Source: Pyrinomonadaceae bacterium (GTDB lineage: Bacteria; Acidobacteriota; Blastocatellia; Pyrinomonadales; Pyrinomonadaceae). Taken from it: DNA of 64,000 nt. Location: assembly GCA_019186825.1 (NCBI GenBank), contig JABARP010000022.1, positions 1 through 64,000 on the forward strand, given 5' to 3'. Position 1 is the first letter of the stretch; each line of letters starts with the position of its first letter. Under the pieces are notes generated by a model. That model made no database searches. It was not told the origin of the DNA and saw only the letters and a program-made list of their open reading frames with translations. Below are positions 9,942 to 17,902 of the stretch, piece by piece. Made by a program: the position numbers and the translations under genes.

Positions 9942-11504
9942 TTACGCCCAGTAATTGCGGTCAAGCGAGCGGTAGTTGATGGCCTCGGAAAGGTGGCCGG
10001 CAGAGACGTCCTCTTTGCCCTCGAGGTCGGCGATCGTGCGTGCGACCTTGAGAATGCGGTCGTGTGCGCGAGCAGAAAGTCCTTGCCGCTGCATCGCTTT
10101 TTCGAGAAGAGCCTCGCCTTCGGTATCGATCGCGCAGAATTCGCGTATCTCGCGAGGAGCCATCGCTGAATTCGAGAAGGTCTTGCCTTTGAAACGCTTT
10201 AGCTGAATCGCTCGGGCCGCGATCACGCGTTCGCGAACCTCGGCTGACGATTCGCTCTCTTCGGTCGTTTTGCCGCGAAGCTCTTCGAATTTTACGCTCG
10301 GGACGTCGATGTGAATGTCGATGCGATCCATCAGCGGCCCGCTCACACGCCCGACATAACGCTGTATCTGGAGCGGCGAACATTTACATTCCCGCGACGA
10401 GCCGAAATAGCCGCACGGACACGGATTCATCGACGCAACGAGCGTGAAATTCGCCGGAAACGTAAGCGAAGACGCAGCACGCGAGATCGTAACGCTTTTG
10501 TCCTCCATCGGTTGACGAAGGACTTCGAGCGCGCTTCGGTCAAATTCGGGCAATTCGTCGAGAAAAAGTACGCCTAGATGCGCAAGGCTTACCTCGCCCG
10601 GCTTTGGCACAGAGCCTCCGCCGACAAGGCCCGCCTGACTCACCGTGTGATGCGGAGATTTGAACGGTCGCTCGGTCACGAGGCCGCTGCGGCCGGTCAA
10701 GCCCGCGACGGAATGGATCTTTGTGATCTCAAGGGCCTCTTCAAATTCGAGCGGCGGCAGGATCGTCGGGAGACGCCGGGCAAGCATCGTCTTTCCGGAT
10801 CCCGGCGGGCCGATGAAAAGGATGTTATGTCCGCCGGCACTTGCGATCTCCAGCGCTCGTTTTGCGGTCTTTTGGCCGCGCACCTCGGAGAAATCGACAG
10901 CGTAGCCGGACGCGTTACCCTTGAGTGCGTCGGCGTCAAGCTCAAGTGGGCGAACGCTCTTTGCCTGCCCAAACTCAAGCTCGCGACAGACGTTCACCGC
11001 AGTTCGCAGATCCGCGACAGGATAGACCGCGACGCCGTTTACGACGGCCGCCTCGAGGCCATTCTCTTCGGGGACGAGAAGGTGTTTGATCTTGTTATCG
11101 CGGGCGGCGAGAGCTATTGAGAGGGCACCTCGCACCGGCCGGACGCGGCCATCGAGCGACAATTCGCCGATCGCCATCACGCCTTCCATTTCCTGGCCGT
11201 TCGTCAGGTCGCCGTTCGCACCTAGAATGCCGAGCGCCGTCGGCAAATCGAAGCTTGCGCCTTCTTTTCTTAGGTCGGCGGGAGCGAGATTGACGGTTAC
11301 TTTGCTTACGGGAAAGAAGAAGCCTGAGTTTTGAACGGCTGCACGGATGCGTTCGCGGGATTCGCGTACAGCGGTATCTGGAAGGCCGACGATGATTATG
11401 TTCGGCGAAAGGTCATTCTCTGCTGCAGGACGGATATTGACTTCAATATCGACCAGCAAAGCGTCGATGCCGTACACCGCCGCCGACTGAGTGCGAAACA
11501 CCAT
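9942..11504 (-). CDS. comM: YifB/ComM-type Mg-chelatase-like AAA+ ATPase
   Basis: A 520-residue AAA+ helicase-like protein. ComM promotes branch migration during natural transformation in Vibrio and Haemophilus; a DNA recombination role here is by family. An N-terminal Lon-protease-like fold (residues 1-170, ending in a DLRTAVNV segment) precedes the Mg-chelatase ATPase with Walker [16 protein letters not shown] (about 232), Walker [10 protein letters not shown], sensor-like [13 protein letters not shown] with a Cys-rich finger (CPCG then CKC), and an arginine finger region [14 protein letters not shown]. The C-terminal domain ends SLDRNYWA. Last gene of the flippase-nrdR-comM cluster, 12 bp after nrdR. 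Confidence 0.92.
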   Translation of the reverse strand: MVFRTQSAAVYGIDALLVDIEVNIRPAAENDLSPNIIIVGLPDTAVRESRERIRAAVQNSGFFFPVSKVTVNLAPADLRKEGASFDLPTALGILGANGDLTNGQEMEGVMAIGELSLDGRVRPVRGALSIALAARDNKIKHLLVPEENGLEAAVVNGVAVYPVADLRTAVNVCRELEFGQAKSVRPLELDADALKGNASGYAVDFSEVRGQKTAKRALEIASAGGHNILFIGPPGSGKTMLARRLPTILPPLEFEEALEITKIHSVAGLTGRSGLVTERPFKSPHHTVSQAGLVGGGSVPKPGEVSLAHLGVLFLDELPEFDRSALEVLRQPMEDKSVTISRAASSLTFPANFTLVASMNPCPCGYFGSSRECKCSPLQIQRYVGRVSGPLMDRIDIHIDVPSVKFEELRGKTTEESESSAEVRERVIAARAIQLKRFKGKTFSNSAMAPREIREFCAIDTEGEALLEKAMQRQGLSARAHDRILKVARTIADLEGKEDVSAGHLSEAINYRSLDRNYWA

Positions 11505-11516
11505 AGGAGATCAGTT

Positions 11517-12008
11517 CTATTTGCTGTTTTTCTTTGCCTTTTTGCCTGCGGGCACGTTGGCACCGACCAGTTGTTTGAGCTCGGTAAGGAACTCGGATAC
11601 ATCTGCGAACTCGAGATAAACGGACGCAAACCTCACGTACGCGACCTTATCAAGCGTCTTCAAACGACGCATTATCACCTTGCCGATGTCGGTCGTAGAA
11701 AACTCACGGTCGGGTGCATCCTGGACGCATTTTTCGACCTCATCGGCGATAACTTCGAGCTGAGTCGTCGATATCGGGCGCTTTTCGGCGGCTTTCAGAA
11801 GGCCCGCGATAACCTTGTCCCGATAAAAATGCTCGCGCTTCCCGTCTTTTTTGACGACCATGTACGGGATCTCGTCAATACGCTCGTAAGACGTGAAACG
11901 CCGCGTACAGGCCAGGCATTCGCGGCGGCGACGGATCGAATCGCCGTCCTTTGATTCGCGCGAATCAACGACCTTGTCTTCCAAATGTGCACAAAAGGGA
12001 CAGCGCAT
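11517..12008 (-). CDS. nrdR: Transcriptional repressor NrdR
   Basis: A 163-residue repressor of ribonucleotide reductase genes that senses ATP/dATP. The zinc ribbon at residues 3-34 has CPFC and CLAC pairs. The ATP-cone follows at about 49-139, beginning VVKKDGKREHFYRDKVIAGL. The DNA-contacting RRRRECLACTRRFTSYERI stretch is textbook. Located between the flippase-like gene (6 bp) and comM (12 bp). No nrdAB/nrdJ genes or obvious NrdR boxes are in the window, so its targets lie elsewhere. Confidence 0.96.
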   Translation of the reverse strand: MRCPFCAHLEDKVVDSRESKDGDSIRRRRECLACTRRFTSYERIDEIPYMVVKKDGKREHFYRDKVIAGLLKAAEKRPISTTQLEVIADEVEKCVQDAPDREFSTTDIGKVIMRRLKTLDKVAYVRFASVYLEFADVSEFLTELKQLVGANVPAGKKAKKNSK

Positions 12009-12014
12009 CTAAAC

Positions 12015-13076
12015 TCAAGTTTGCGGCTCAAAGTTCGGCGAGTCAGACTCGATCTCGCGCTCGGCATTCTCGCTGGAGAGAAGACGGCGGAAACGCTCAA
12101 CGCTGATATCACCGTGGAACAGATAATATAAACCGAAAATGACCGCCGGAGCAAAGTAAACAAGGTGCATCACGATCGAGACCGCAGCTGCATCCTCATG
12201 CCCGATGCCGAGCAGGATGAGGCTGCCGGCGGTCGCGGCGTGAAACGCTCCGGCCGCTCCTCCAGGCGTCGGGACAAGCGAACCCATCGAGGCGACGCCC
12301 ATCACGAAGATCGAATCCACAAATGTGAGCGGTAGGCCGAATGCCATTAGAACAAGCCATGTCGGCAAAGCGATCGCGAGCCATAGGGCCACTGTCCAGA
12401 GCGTAACCCAAAAGATCTCGCGAGCGTTCGTCATCACCTTCAGCGAGGTTGCAAGCTGCTGCATCAATCCAAGGCCGAGCCTACGAACGCGTTTCGGGAT
12501 GAACTTTCGGTCAGTGACCGCGGCGAACCAATTGATCAGCGGTTCGCTGCGCCACGAATAGATGAGCAGGAATACGATGAACGAAACAGCACCGAGCGCC
12601 ATGAGGTTTCCGACAAGGCGGATATATGCGTATTCAGCCTCGTGGCCCGCTCTTGTTTGGAACCAGATCAGGCTGATGCTGAAGAAACAGATGAGCGAGG
12701 CAAGGTCAAAAACACGCTCCACGCCGATCGTTATCACGGCATAGCTCGGGCGAATGCGTTTATCCAGCATCGGCAGCCACATCGGCCTAAGGATCTCGCC
12801 GGCCCGGCCAACAAGGAATATCGCGGTAAAACCGACCGTTGTTGTCGCAAAAAGGTCCCGGACGTTGGAAGGTGCAAGCGGAGCAAGCAGAACCTGCCAT
12901 CGGATCGACCGCAGAAAATACCCGAGACAAATGATCGCCGCCGCAGCGAGCAGGTACCAGATGTTGGCTTTTCGTAGATTCTCCGTAACCTCGTTCCAGT
13001 CAAGATTACGTGCGAAATACCACACGAACGCCGCCGTTAAGAGGATGAGAAATAAATATTTAAGGGCTTTACGCAA
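12015..13076 (-). CDS. Lysylphosphatidylglycerol synthase-like / UPF0104 flippase-family membrane protein
   Basis: A 353-residue integral membrane protein with about eight hydrophobic helices. Segments such as LGYFLRSIRWQVLLAP, VGFTAIFLVGRAGEILRP, ERVFDLASLICFF and GSLVPTPGGAGAFHAA are characteristic of the LPG_synthase_TM (AglD/MprF N-terminal) family, whose members move lipids across the inner membrane. No soluble aminoacyl-transfer domain is attached, so it is probably a lipid flippase or permease, not an LPG synthase. It heads the nrdR-comM operon. The substrate cannot be told from the sequence. Confidence 0.82.
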   Translation of the reverse strand: MRKALKYLFLILLTAAFVWYFARNLDWNEVTENLRKANIWYLLAAAAIICLGYFLRSIRWQVLLAPLAPSNVRDLFATTTVGFTAIFLVGRAGEILRPMWLPMLDKRIRPSYAVITIGVERVFDLASLICFFSISLIWFQTRAGHEAEYAYIRLVGNLMALGAVSFIVFLLIYSWRSEPLINWFAAVTDRKFIPKRVRRLGLGLMQQLATSLKVMTNAREIFWVTLWTVALWLAIALPTWLVLMAFGLPLTFVDSIFVMGVASMGSLVPTPGGAAGAFHAATAGSLILLGIGHEDAAAVSIVMHLVYFAPAVIFGLYYLFHGDISVERFRRLLSSENAEREIESDSPNFEPQT

Positions 13077-13166
13077 TGGCTTCTATTTGCCCGGCCATAC
13101 GCCGACGGACAAAGAGAAAAGATACAGTATTCGCCGCAAAATGTCATAGCTAGGACCTGCGACCTT

Positions 13167-14150
13167 CTAGTAGACACTAAAGCTGTACTCCACTTGCCGC
13201 ACTGAATCAACGGGGACATCGTTTTTGATCACGGGATTGAACTTTATCTGCTTCGCGGCTTCGACCGCCTTTTCGGTCAGGCCGTTGCCAAGTCCGCGAA
13301 GGACGAGAACCGGGCCTATCGTTCCGTCCGCGCGGAAGGCAACGAGCAAGAGCACGACCCCTGACAAGCCGGTCTCCTTGGCCTCTCGTGTGTAGTTGGG
13401 AGCCTTTGCCTTCTTGACGGCAAGCTTGGTGCCCGGTTCTGCCGGAGACTGTCCAGAGTCCTTAGGGGTGTTATCGCCGCGCTTATTGTAAAAGTTCGCA
13501 AACCATTGCACGGCGGCAATTTGTTCCCGGAGATACGCGCCGAGCGGACCATTTTTGTTCAACTCTGTATAGCGTTGAAAGGCGGCATCTGCTTTTTGGA
13601 GGGTCTCTGCACGATGCTGATACCTGCCATCCGGCACCTGCCTCAGATAGAGCGATCCTCTAAGAAAGTACGGATCAGGGGATGACGGGTTGAGGGCGAT
13701 CATTTTCTCGATCTGCGTTTCGGCGGTCAGAAACTCCTCTTTCAGTATGGAAATGAACGCGTAGAAAAAATAGCTATCGGCCACATTCGGCTGCAGCCCG
13801 ATCAGCTTTTTAGCGGCCATTTCTGCCTGGGCGATTCGATCAAGCGATATGAGTACGGAAGCAAATGTCCTCCAATAACGCGGCTCCTTGGAACTGATGC
13901 CGGTGGCCTTTTCGAGGGCGTCTGCCGCCTTTTCGTCCTTCTTATCGGCCAAATACGCTAGTGAGAGCTGATACCATGCTTCGGCGTTGTTTGGCTCCGC
14001 TTTCGTGAGCTTTTTGTAGAGTTTCGCAGCTTTGTCGAAATTCCCCACCTTCATTGCCGCTGCGGCGTCGGCATTTACCTGGTCTTGAGGCTGAGCAAGC
14101 ACGGGGCAAAGAAAAAGCAGAGTGAGGCTAAATATTGCGATCGTTCTCAT
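13167..14150 (-). CDS. TPR-repeat protein with C-terminal TonB domain, exported
   Basis: Starts at the ATG at 14150, which opens a signal peptide (RTIAIFSLTLLFLCPVLAQ); an in-frame start at 14213 would put a basic leader ahead of it. Residues about 20-200 are tetratricopeptide repeats (AAAAMKVGNFDKAAKLYKKL, AEAWYQLSLAYLADKKDEKA, DPYFLRGSLYLRQ). The last about 80 residues are a TonB C-terminal fold (YTREAKETGLSGVVLLLVAF to VDSVRQVEYSFSVY) with the usual GTV-like core. There is no N-terminal TonB membrane/ExbD contact segment, so it probably acts in the periplasm as a scaffold and not as an energy transducer. A single-gene unit. Confidence 0.83.
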   Translation of the reverse strand: MRTIAIFSLTLLFLCPVLAQPQDQVNADAAAAMKVGNFDKAAKLYKKLTKAEPNNAEAWYQLSLAYLADKKDEKAADALEKATGISSKEPRYWRTFASVLISLDRIAQAEMAAKKLIGLQPNVADSYFFYAFISILKEEFLTAETQIEKMIALNPSSPDPYFLRGSLYLRQVPDGRYQHRAETLQKADAAFQRYTELNKNGPLGAYLREQIAAVQWFANFYNKRGDNTPKDSGQSPAEPGTKLAVKKAKAPNYTREAKETGLSGVVLLLVAFRADGTIGPVLVLRGLGNGLTEKAVEAAKQIKFNPVIKNDVPVDSVRQVEYSFSVY

Positions 14151-14291
14151 TTGCACGGAATAATAACACGATTTTCGAGGAACTTTTCTAGTTATTCGGT
14201 CGTAACCTTTCATTGACGGGGCGCTGTTCCAAGGCCTTGTTGCTGATATAGTTATTGGCTAGAGGCATTTCGACTCAAGGAGTGGATTCGA

Positions 14292-14885
14292 TTGGAAGCG
14301 GCAAAATCTGCAGCCGAAATTAACGGAGCGGAACTCGTCAAAAGGGCGCGTCAAGGTGATGGCGCGGCGTGGGAAGACGTGGTTACGATGTTCTCGCGCC
14401 GGATATTCAACCTCGCCTACCGCTTTACGTCGAGTGTCGAGGCGGCGGAAGACCTGACGCAGGAAGTTTTCATACGCGTCTATCGTTCGCTCGATCAGTA
14501 CGACGCGAAACAGGGCGACCTTGCGAATTGGCTTATGCGGCTTGCAAGGAATTTGATAATCGACGATTACCGGCATAGGCAGCGAAATCCGCAAAATTCG
14601 ATGGCGGATGCCGTCGATGATCATCACTACCATTTGCGTGCGGTCGGCAATTCGGCCCATCGCGAAATGGAGCGAAAGGAACTTGCCGCACAGGTTCAGG
14701 AAGGTATTGACAAGCTGCCGGAAGACCTACGCACCTGCGTGATCCTCCGAGACATCGAAGAGCTTACCTATCAGGAGATCGTCGATGTCCTTCAAATACC
14801 GGAAGGCACAGTGAAATCGCGAATTAATCGCGGCCGGATCGAGTTGGCAAAGATACTGAGGCGGATGAGGGTCGTAACTATTTAG
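14292..14885 (+). CDS. ECF-type RNA polymerase sigma factor
   Basis: A 197-residue group 4 sigma factor. Region 2 spans about residues 25-90 (FNLAYRFTSSVEAAEDLTQEVFIRVYRSL, with the core-binding ANWLMRLARNLIIDDYR). Region 4 HTH is at about 140-185 (LRDIEELTYQEIVDVLQIPEGTVKSRINRGR). The start is a TTG placed 9 nt after a strong AAGGAG site at 14277-14282; no ATG fits as well. It is followed after 19 bp by a zinc-finger anti-sigma candidate, the usual regulatory pair. Target promoters are unknown, but the genes downstream suggest an envelope regulon. Confidence 0.9.
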   Translation: MEAAKSAAEINGAELVKRARQGDGAAWEDVVTMFSRRIFNLAYRFTSSVEAAEDLTQEVFIRVYRSLDQYDAKQGDLANWLMRLARNLIIDDYRHRQRNPQNSMADAVDDHHYHLRAVGNSAHREMERKELAAQVQEGIDKLPEDLRTCVILRDIEELTYQEIVDVLQIPEGTVKSRINRGRIELAKILRRMRVVTI

Positions 14886-14904
14886 ACACGGGTTGGAATT
14901 TGTA

Positions 14905-15645
14905 ATGGCAAACGCAGAGAAGCACATCGTAAACTGTACCGCGTTCGAGGAGGCTTTGTCGGATTATATCGACAAAACGCTGAGCGTGGCGATGAATTCG
15001 GCTATGGCCGAACACGCGATCTCGTGCCCGCTCTGCCATGCGCTTTTGAACGATGTAAAGGCCTCGCTCGACGTCTGCCAAACGCTTCAGGCACCAAAAA
15101 TGCCGATGGCCCGGCTTGAAGCCCGTGTTCTTTCAGCGACGGCTCCGAACACAGGACTCTCGTGTGATGAGTTTGAAGGCTATTTGACCGACTATCTCGA
15201 CGGATTTCTTCCGGCGAAGGCTTTCCATCGATGGGAACGCCACGCCGTATGCTGCGAAAAATGCGAAGACCTGCCCGGCATGGTCGTCCGCTCGATCGCA
15301 GCGTGCTATACGTACAAGCTCGATGAACTCGCTGTTCCGGACGGCCTTATCGCCTCGATCCTTGCTCAAACAAGCGAGAAGCGCGGCGTGATCGTCGGGA
15401 AACCGAGTTTCGGCGAAACGATACGGTCTTGGGTCGCCGGTATCCGATTTCCGATGCCGCTTGGCCAGCTCGCTCCGGTTGCGATGCTTCTGCTCGTTGC
15501 CTTTCTGATCTTCGGACAGAGCGTTTCGGCGGACGGCACGGCCACGAATGTTTATAAGAAAGGATTTGAGCTTGCGGAAGCAACCTATCAGCAAAGCGCA
15601 GGTGCGTGGAACGGAACGCCCGCAGTTCAGCCTGAGTCGAAATGA
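14905..15645 (+). CDS. Anti-sigma factor with two zinc-finger modules, membrane-anchored
   Basis: A 246-residue protein; the ATG at 14905 is preferred over a TTG four codons earlier. Two ZAS-like modules are present: NCTAFEEALSDYIDKTLS with HAISCPLC (first), and LSCDEFEGYLTDYLDGFLP with HAVCCEKC (second), each giving the Cys-His-Cys-Cys set that binds zinc and holds an ECF sigma factor. A single membrane helix (PVAMLLLVAFLIFG) lies near residue 205, with a short C-terminal tail outside. It presumably sequesters the sigma factor encoded just upstream until an envelope signal arrives. Two tandem fingers are less common than one. Overlaps the next gene by 4 bp (ATGA). Confidence 0.85.
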   Translation: MANAEKHIVNCTAFEEALSDYIDKTLSVAMNSAMAEHAISCPLCHALLNDVKASLDVCQTLQAPKMPMARLEARVLSATAPNTGLSCDEFEGYLTDYLDGFLPAKAFHRWERHAVCCEKCEDLPGMVVRSIAACYTYKLDELAVPDGLIASILAQTSEKRGVIVGKPSFGETIRSWVAGIRFPMPLGQLAPVAMLLLVAFLIFGQSVSADGTATNVYKKGFELAEATYQQSAGAWNGTPAVQPESK

Positions 15646-16391
15646 ATTGTGCTTTTCACTTACATAATGCCGCTGTAGCCAGCTGTAACGGATGCGGACG
15701 TGCACTGTGCCCGGCTTGCGATCATCGCATCAAGGGCTTTCCCTATTGCCAGGAATGTATCGTCCGCGGCGTTGAACTACTCCGTTCGCAGTCGCATCCG
15801 GATTATGCTCCGTACGTAAAGAAGAAAACTTCGCCCGTGCTTGCGGTCATCTTCTCGGCGATCTGCCCGGGGCTTGGAGCGGCGTACAATGGGCAGGCAA
15901 CCAAGGCGATCGTGCATTTTGCTGTTTTCGTCGGGCTGTTCCAGATGGCGGTACTGACAAGCGGAACCCCGCTTTTCGTTTTCGGCTTTATCGGGATGTG
16001 GCTCTTTGCTGCACTGGATTCGTGGCGGACGGCTCAGATGATCCGCTCGGGAGTAACGGCCGACACCGCGGAAGATATTCTCGTAAGCCGCTTCTCCGGA
16101 AATCCGAAACTTTGGGGCATTGTGCTCGCGGTTCTCGGTGCGGCATTTCTTTTCCAGCGATTTGTCGATGTCGGCGGCCTGATGAGATATTTTCTACCCG
16201 TAATGCTCATCGGTCTTGGGATATACTTCCTGCGGAGCACGATCTTTAGATCGAAGGCGGCAAAGCAGGCTTCTGCCGGAGGTGACCAGACGAGTTTCGC
16301 ACTCTCGGAACCACTTTCAGGCCGCGGCTACGACCGCGATGCAGACTTTACGACGCGCTCAAGGTTCGGCACCTGGCGAGACCATAATTAA
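15642..16391 (+). CDS. B-box-type zinc-finger multi-spanning membrane protein
   Basis: A 249-residue protein with an N-terminal B-box-like zinc finger (residues 1-45: NCAFHLHNAAVASCNGCGRALCPAC and YCQECI) followed by about five membrane helices between residues 65 and 200 (VLAVIFSAICPGLGAAYNGQ, AIVHFAVFVGLFQMAVL, FVFGFIGMWLFAALDSW, LWGIVLAVLGAAFLF, YFLPVMLIGLGIYFL). ICPGLGAAYNGQ resembles the start of TM2-type domains. The ATG overlaps the anti-sigma stop, so it belongs to the same operon. The cytoplasmic tail is polar and probably disordered. Function unknown; a part in the sigma/anti-sigma signalling is inferred from linkage only. Confidence 0.78.
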   Translation: MNCAFHLHNAAVASCNGCGRALCPACDHRIKGFPYCQECIVRGVELLRSQSHPDYAPYVKKKTSPVLAVIFSAICPGLGAAYNGQATKAIVHFAVFVGLFQMAVLTSGTPLFVFGFIGMWLFAALDSWRTAQMIRSGVTADTAEDILVSRFSGNPKLWGIVLAVLGAAFLFQRFVDVGGLMRYFLPVMLIGLGIYFLRSTIFRSKAAKQASAGGDQTSFALSEPLSGRGYDRDADFTTRSRFGTWRDHN

Positions 16392-16410
16392 GTAGTTTGA
16401 GGTAAGAAAA

Positions 16411-16626
16411 ATGGGACTTTGGTTAGGTATAGCAGGCCGTATCGGCGGCATCTTGGCCCTCGTGGCGTTGATCGCATTATTCGTCGAAAAGCTCATCTTA
16501 TTGGTCGGCTTTTTGGCCTTCGCTCTGAAGGCGATCGTTGTCCTAGCGTTCGTTCTCGTGTTCGGGATCGTCGGCTACTTGGCTTTTAAGACGTGGCGTG
16601 ATTCCTGCAAACGCTCGGACGCCTAG
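16411..16626 (+). CDS. Small two-helix membrane protein
   Basis: A 71-residue protein made of nearly continuous hydrophobic sequence (GIAGRIGGILALVALIALFVEKLILLVG, then AIVVLAFVLVFGIVGYLAF) and a short basic/polar tail (KTWRDSCKRSDA). It follows the B-box protein after 19 bp with an AGGTAAG site before the ATG, so it is the last gene of the sigma operon. Probably a helical hairpin with both ends in the cytoplasm. I do not recognise the family. Confidence 0.65.
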   Translation: MGLWLGIAGRIGGILALVALIALFVEKLILLVGFLAFALKAIVVLAFVLVFGIVGYLAFKTWRDSCKRSDA

Positions 16627-16911
16627 TATTTCCGCTCAATATTCACATTATCCGTTCTAATATCTTTGAGGGCCCTTCGCTTGCGCTTAGGGCCTTCAAT
16701 ATGTTTACATTTAGTTTCGATAGGCCTTTCCGGCCTGTTCGAAGGTAATACAAATTGGTATCCCCAATGCGATATCGATCCTTATCCTAGGGCTAGGCAA
16801 GGTTCGATATCATCGGTTTCGCGTTAGTCGCTCGCGGCTGTTCTTGCGTGATTCCACGGTTCGAGAGCTATTTTCTCGAAACGAGATCATCTTAAGGAGC
16901 TTTACGGCATA
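16627..16911 (+). promoter_or_regulatory. Highly structured intergenic leader before the M23 peptidase gene
   Basis: 285 bp without a gene but with several strong stem-loops. 16667-16698 pairs TGAGGGCCCT with AGGGCCTTCA. 16722-16736 pairs AGGCC with GGCCT. 16771-16811 is a 41-nt near-perfect hairpin (GATATCGA with TCGATATC, CCTT with AAGG, CCTA with TAGG over a GGGC loop). 16860-16880 pairs TTCGAGA with TCTCGAA just before the AAGGAG ribosome-binding site at 16893. The first may end the sigma operon; the others are likely part of the M23 transcript's 5' leader. I found no match to riboswitch classes I know, including the c-di-AMP type that often precedes such hydrolases. Confidence 0.5.
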
Positions 16912-17709
16912 ATGCAGAAAAACGATAAGTATTATACTTTTCTATTCAAGCATTCATCCAAAAATAGAATATTCATCAAGCGGGTCGAGATCCCACGAAA
17001 AGGCGTAACACTTGCGTCGGTCTCGGTGGTCTTCTTAGCAGGCGTTTCCCTGTTCAGCCTCGGTATTTACGGATTATTCGCAAGCGGCAGCCTTCGCGCT
17101 GAAGGTGCGCAGATGACCGCGGCCCTTCAGACCGCACCGGCAGAAACCGAACATTTTGACTATTCACGCCCGGGCGATTCGAAGGACATCCTGCGAAATG
17201 CGGGCGGCCCGGAACTCGGTGACGAGAACGATTCTGAGACGTCGGAGATCGACGACCAGCTAAAAGCAGCGGCTCTAGCCATTCCTGCAAACCTTCGGCC
17301 AAGCATCTGGCCGCACGAAGGCAAGATCAATAACGAATTCGGTTTTCGGCGAAACCCTTTCGGCGGCCGTGCTTATGAGTTCCACGGTGGAATGGATATC
17401 GACGGCGAACGCGGCGAACAGGTGTTTGCACCCGCAGGCGGCACCGTCATCAAGGCAGGTTGGACCGGCGGCTACGGGAATATGATCGAGATCGATCACG
17501 GCAACGGACTTACGACACGGTACGGCCACCTTTCGAAGATCGAGATCGAGGTTGGCGACACGGTTTCGCGCGGTCAGGAGATCGGACTCATCGGCTCGAC
17601 CGGACGCTCGACCGGCCCGCACCTTCATTACGAAATGCGGCTGAATGACCGTCCCGTGAATCCGCGGCACTTCCTGCCCCAGGAATCGCCGACGCTCACC
17701 GTAAAGTAG
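16912..17709 (+). CDS. M23 family zinc metallopeptidase (LytM domain), membrane-anchored
   Basis: A 265-residue peptidoglycan endopeptidase. A membrane anchor lies at about residues 32-55, after a basic, aromatic N-terminus (YYTFLFKHSSKNRIFIKRVEIPRK) typical of this subfamily. A linker follows, then the LytM domain from about residue 133. Zinc ligands are visible: H158 and D162 in FHGGMDIDG and H239 in HLHYE, with catalytic H206 (YGHLS) and H237. All key residues are present, so it should be active in cleaving peptide cross-links. The AAGGAG site at 16893 sets the start. Transcribed as a single gene from the folded leader and ended by a good terminator. Confidence 0.9.
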   Translation: MQKNDKYYTFLFKHSSKNRIFIKRVEIPRKGVTLASVSVVFLAGVSLFSLGIYGLFASGSLRAEGAQMTAALQTAPAETEHFDYSRPGDSKDILRNAGGPELGDENDSETSEIDDQLKAAALAIPANLRPSIWPHEGKINNEFGFRRNPFGGRAYEFHGGMDIDGERGEQVFAPAGGTVIKAGWTGGYGNMIEIDHGNGLTTRYGHLSKIEIEVGDTVSRGQEIGLIGSTGRSTGPHLHYEMRLNDRPVNPRHFLPQESPTLTVK

Positions 17710-17758
17710 TAGCGTTCAACATTAATGAGGCTGCATAAGGCCTCCGCGACAGAGCAGG

Positions 17759-17792
17759 ATAGCCTCGTCATTTTTGGCGAGGCTATTTTTTT
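17759..17792 (+). terminator. Rho-independent terminator after the M23 gene
   Basis: Perfect 9 bp arms ATAGCCTCG / CGAGGCTAT with a loop of TCATTTTTGG and a T tract of eight. Confidence 0.9.
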
Positions 17793-17902
17793 GTTCGATC
17801 GCGCTGCCGGGCACGTTTGGCCGGCTCGTTATAATCCTTCGCGGATTTCCGATATAATCGCTTCTGTTGCATCTACATCAACTTAGGACAAGGTTTTTAC
17901 TT

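Noticed and set aside
16627..16911. 6S or other housekeeping RNA in the leader before the M23 gene.
   Set aside because: The stems are separate local hairpins, not the single long bulged hairpin of 6S RNA; no other known RNA signature was seen.
17830..17858. Two TATAAT boxes 23 bp apart before the S46 peptidase gene.
   Set aside because: Neither has a good -35 at the right distance, so I did not call a promoter.
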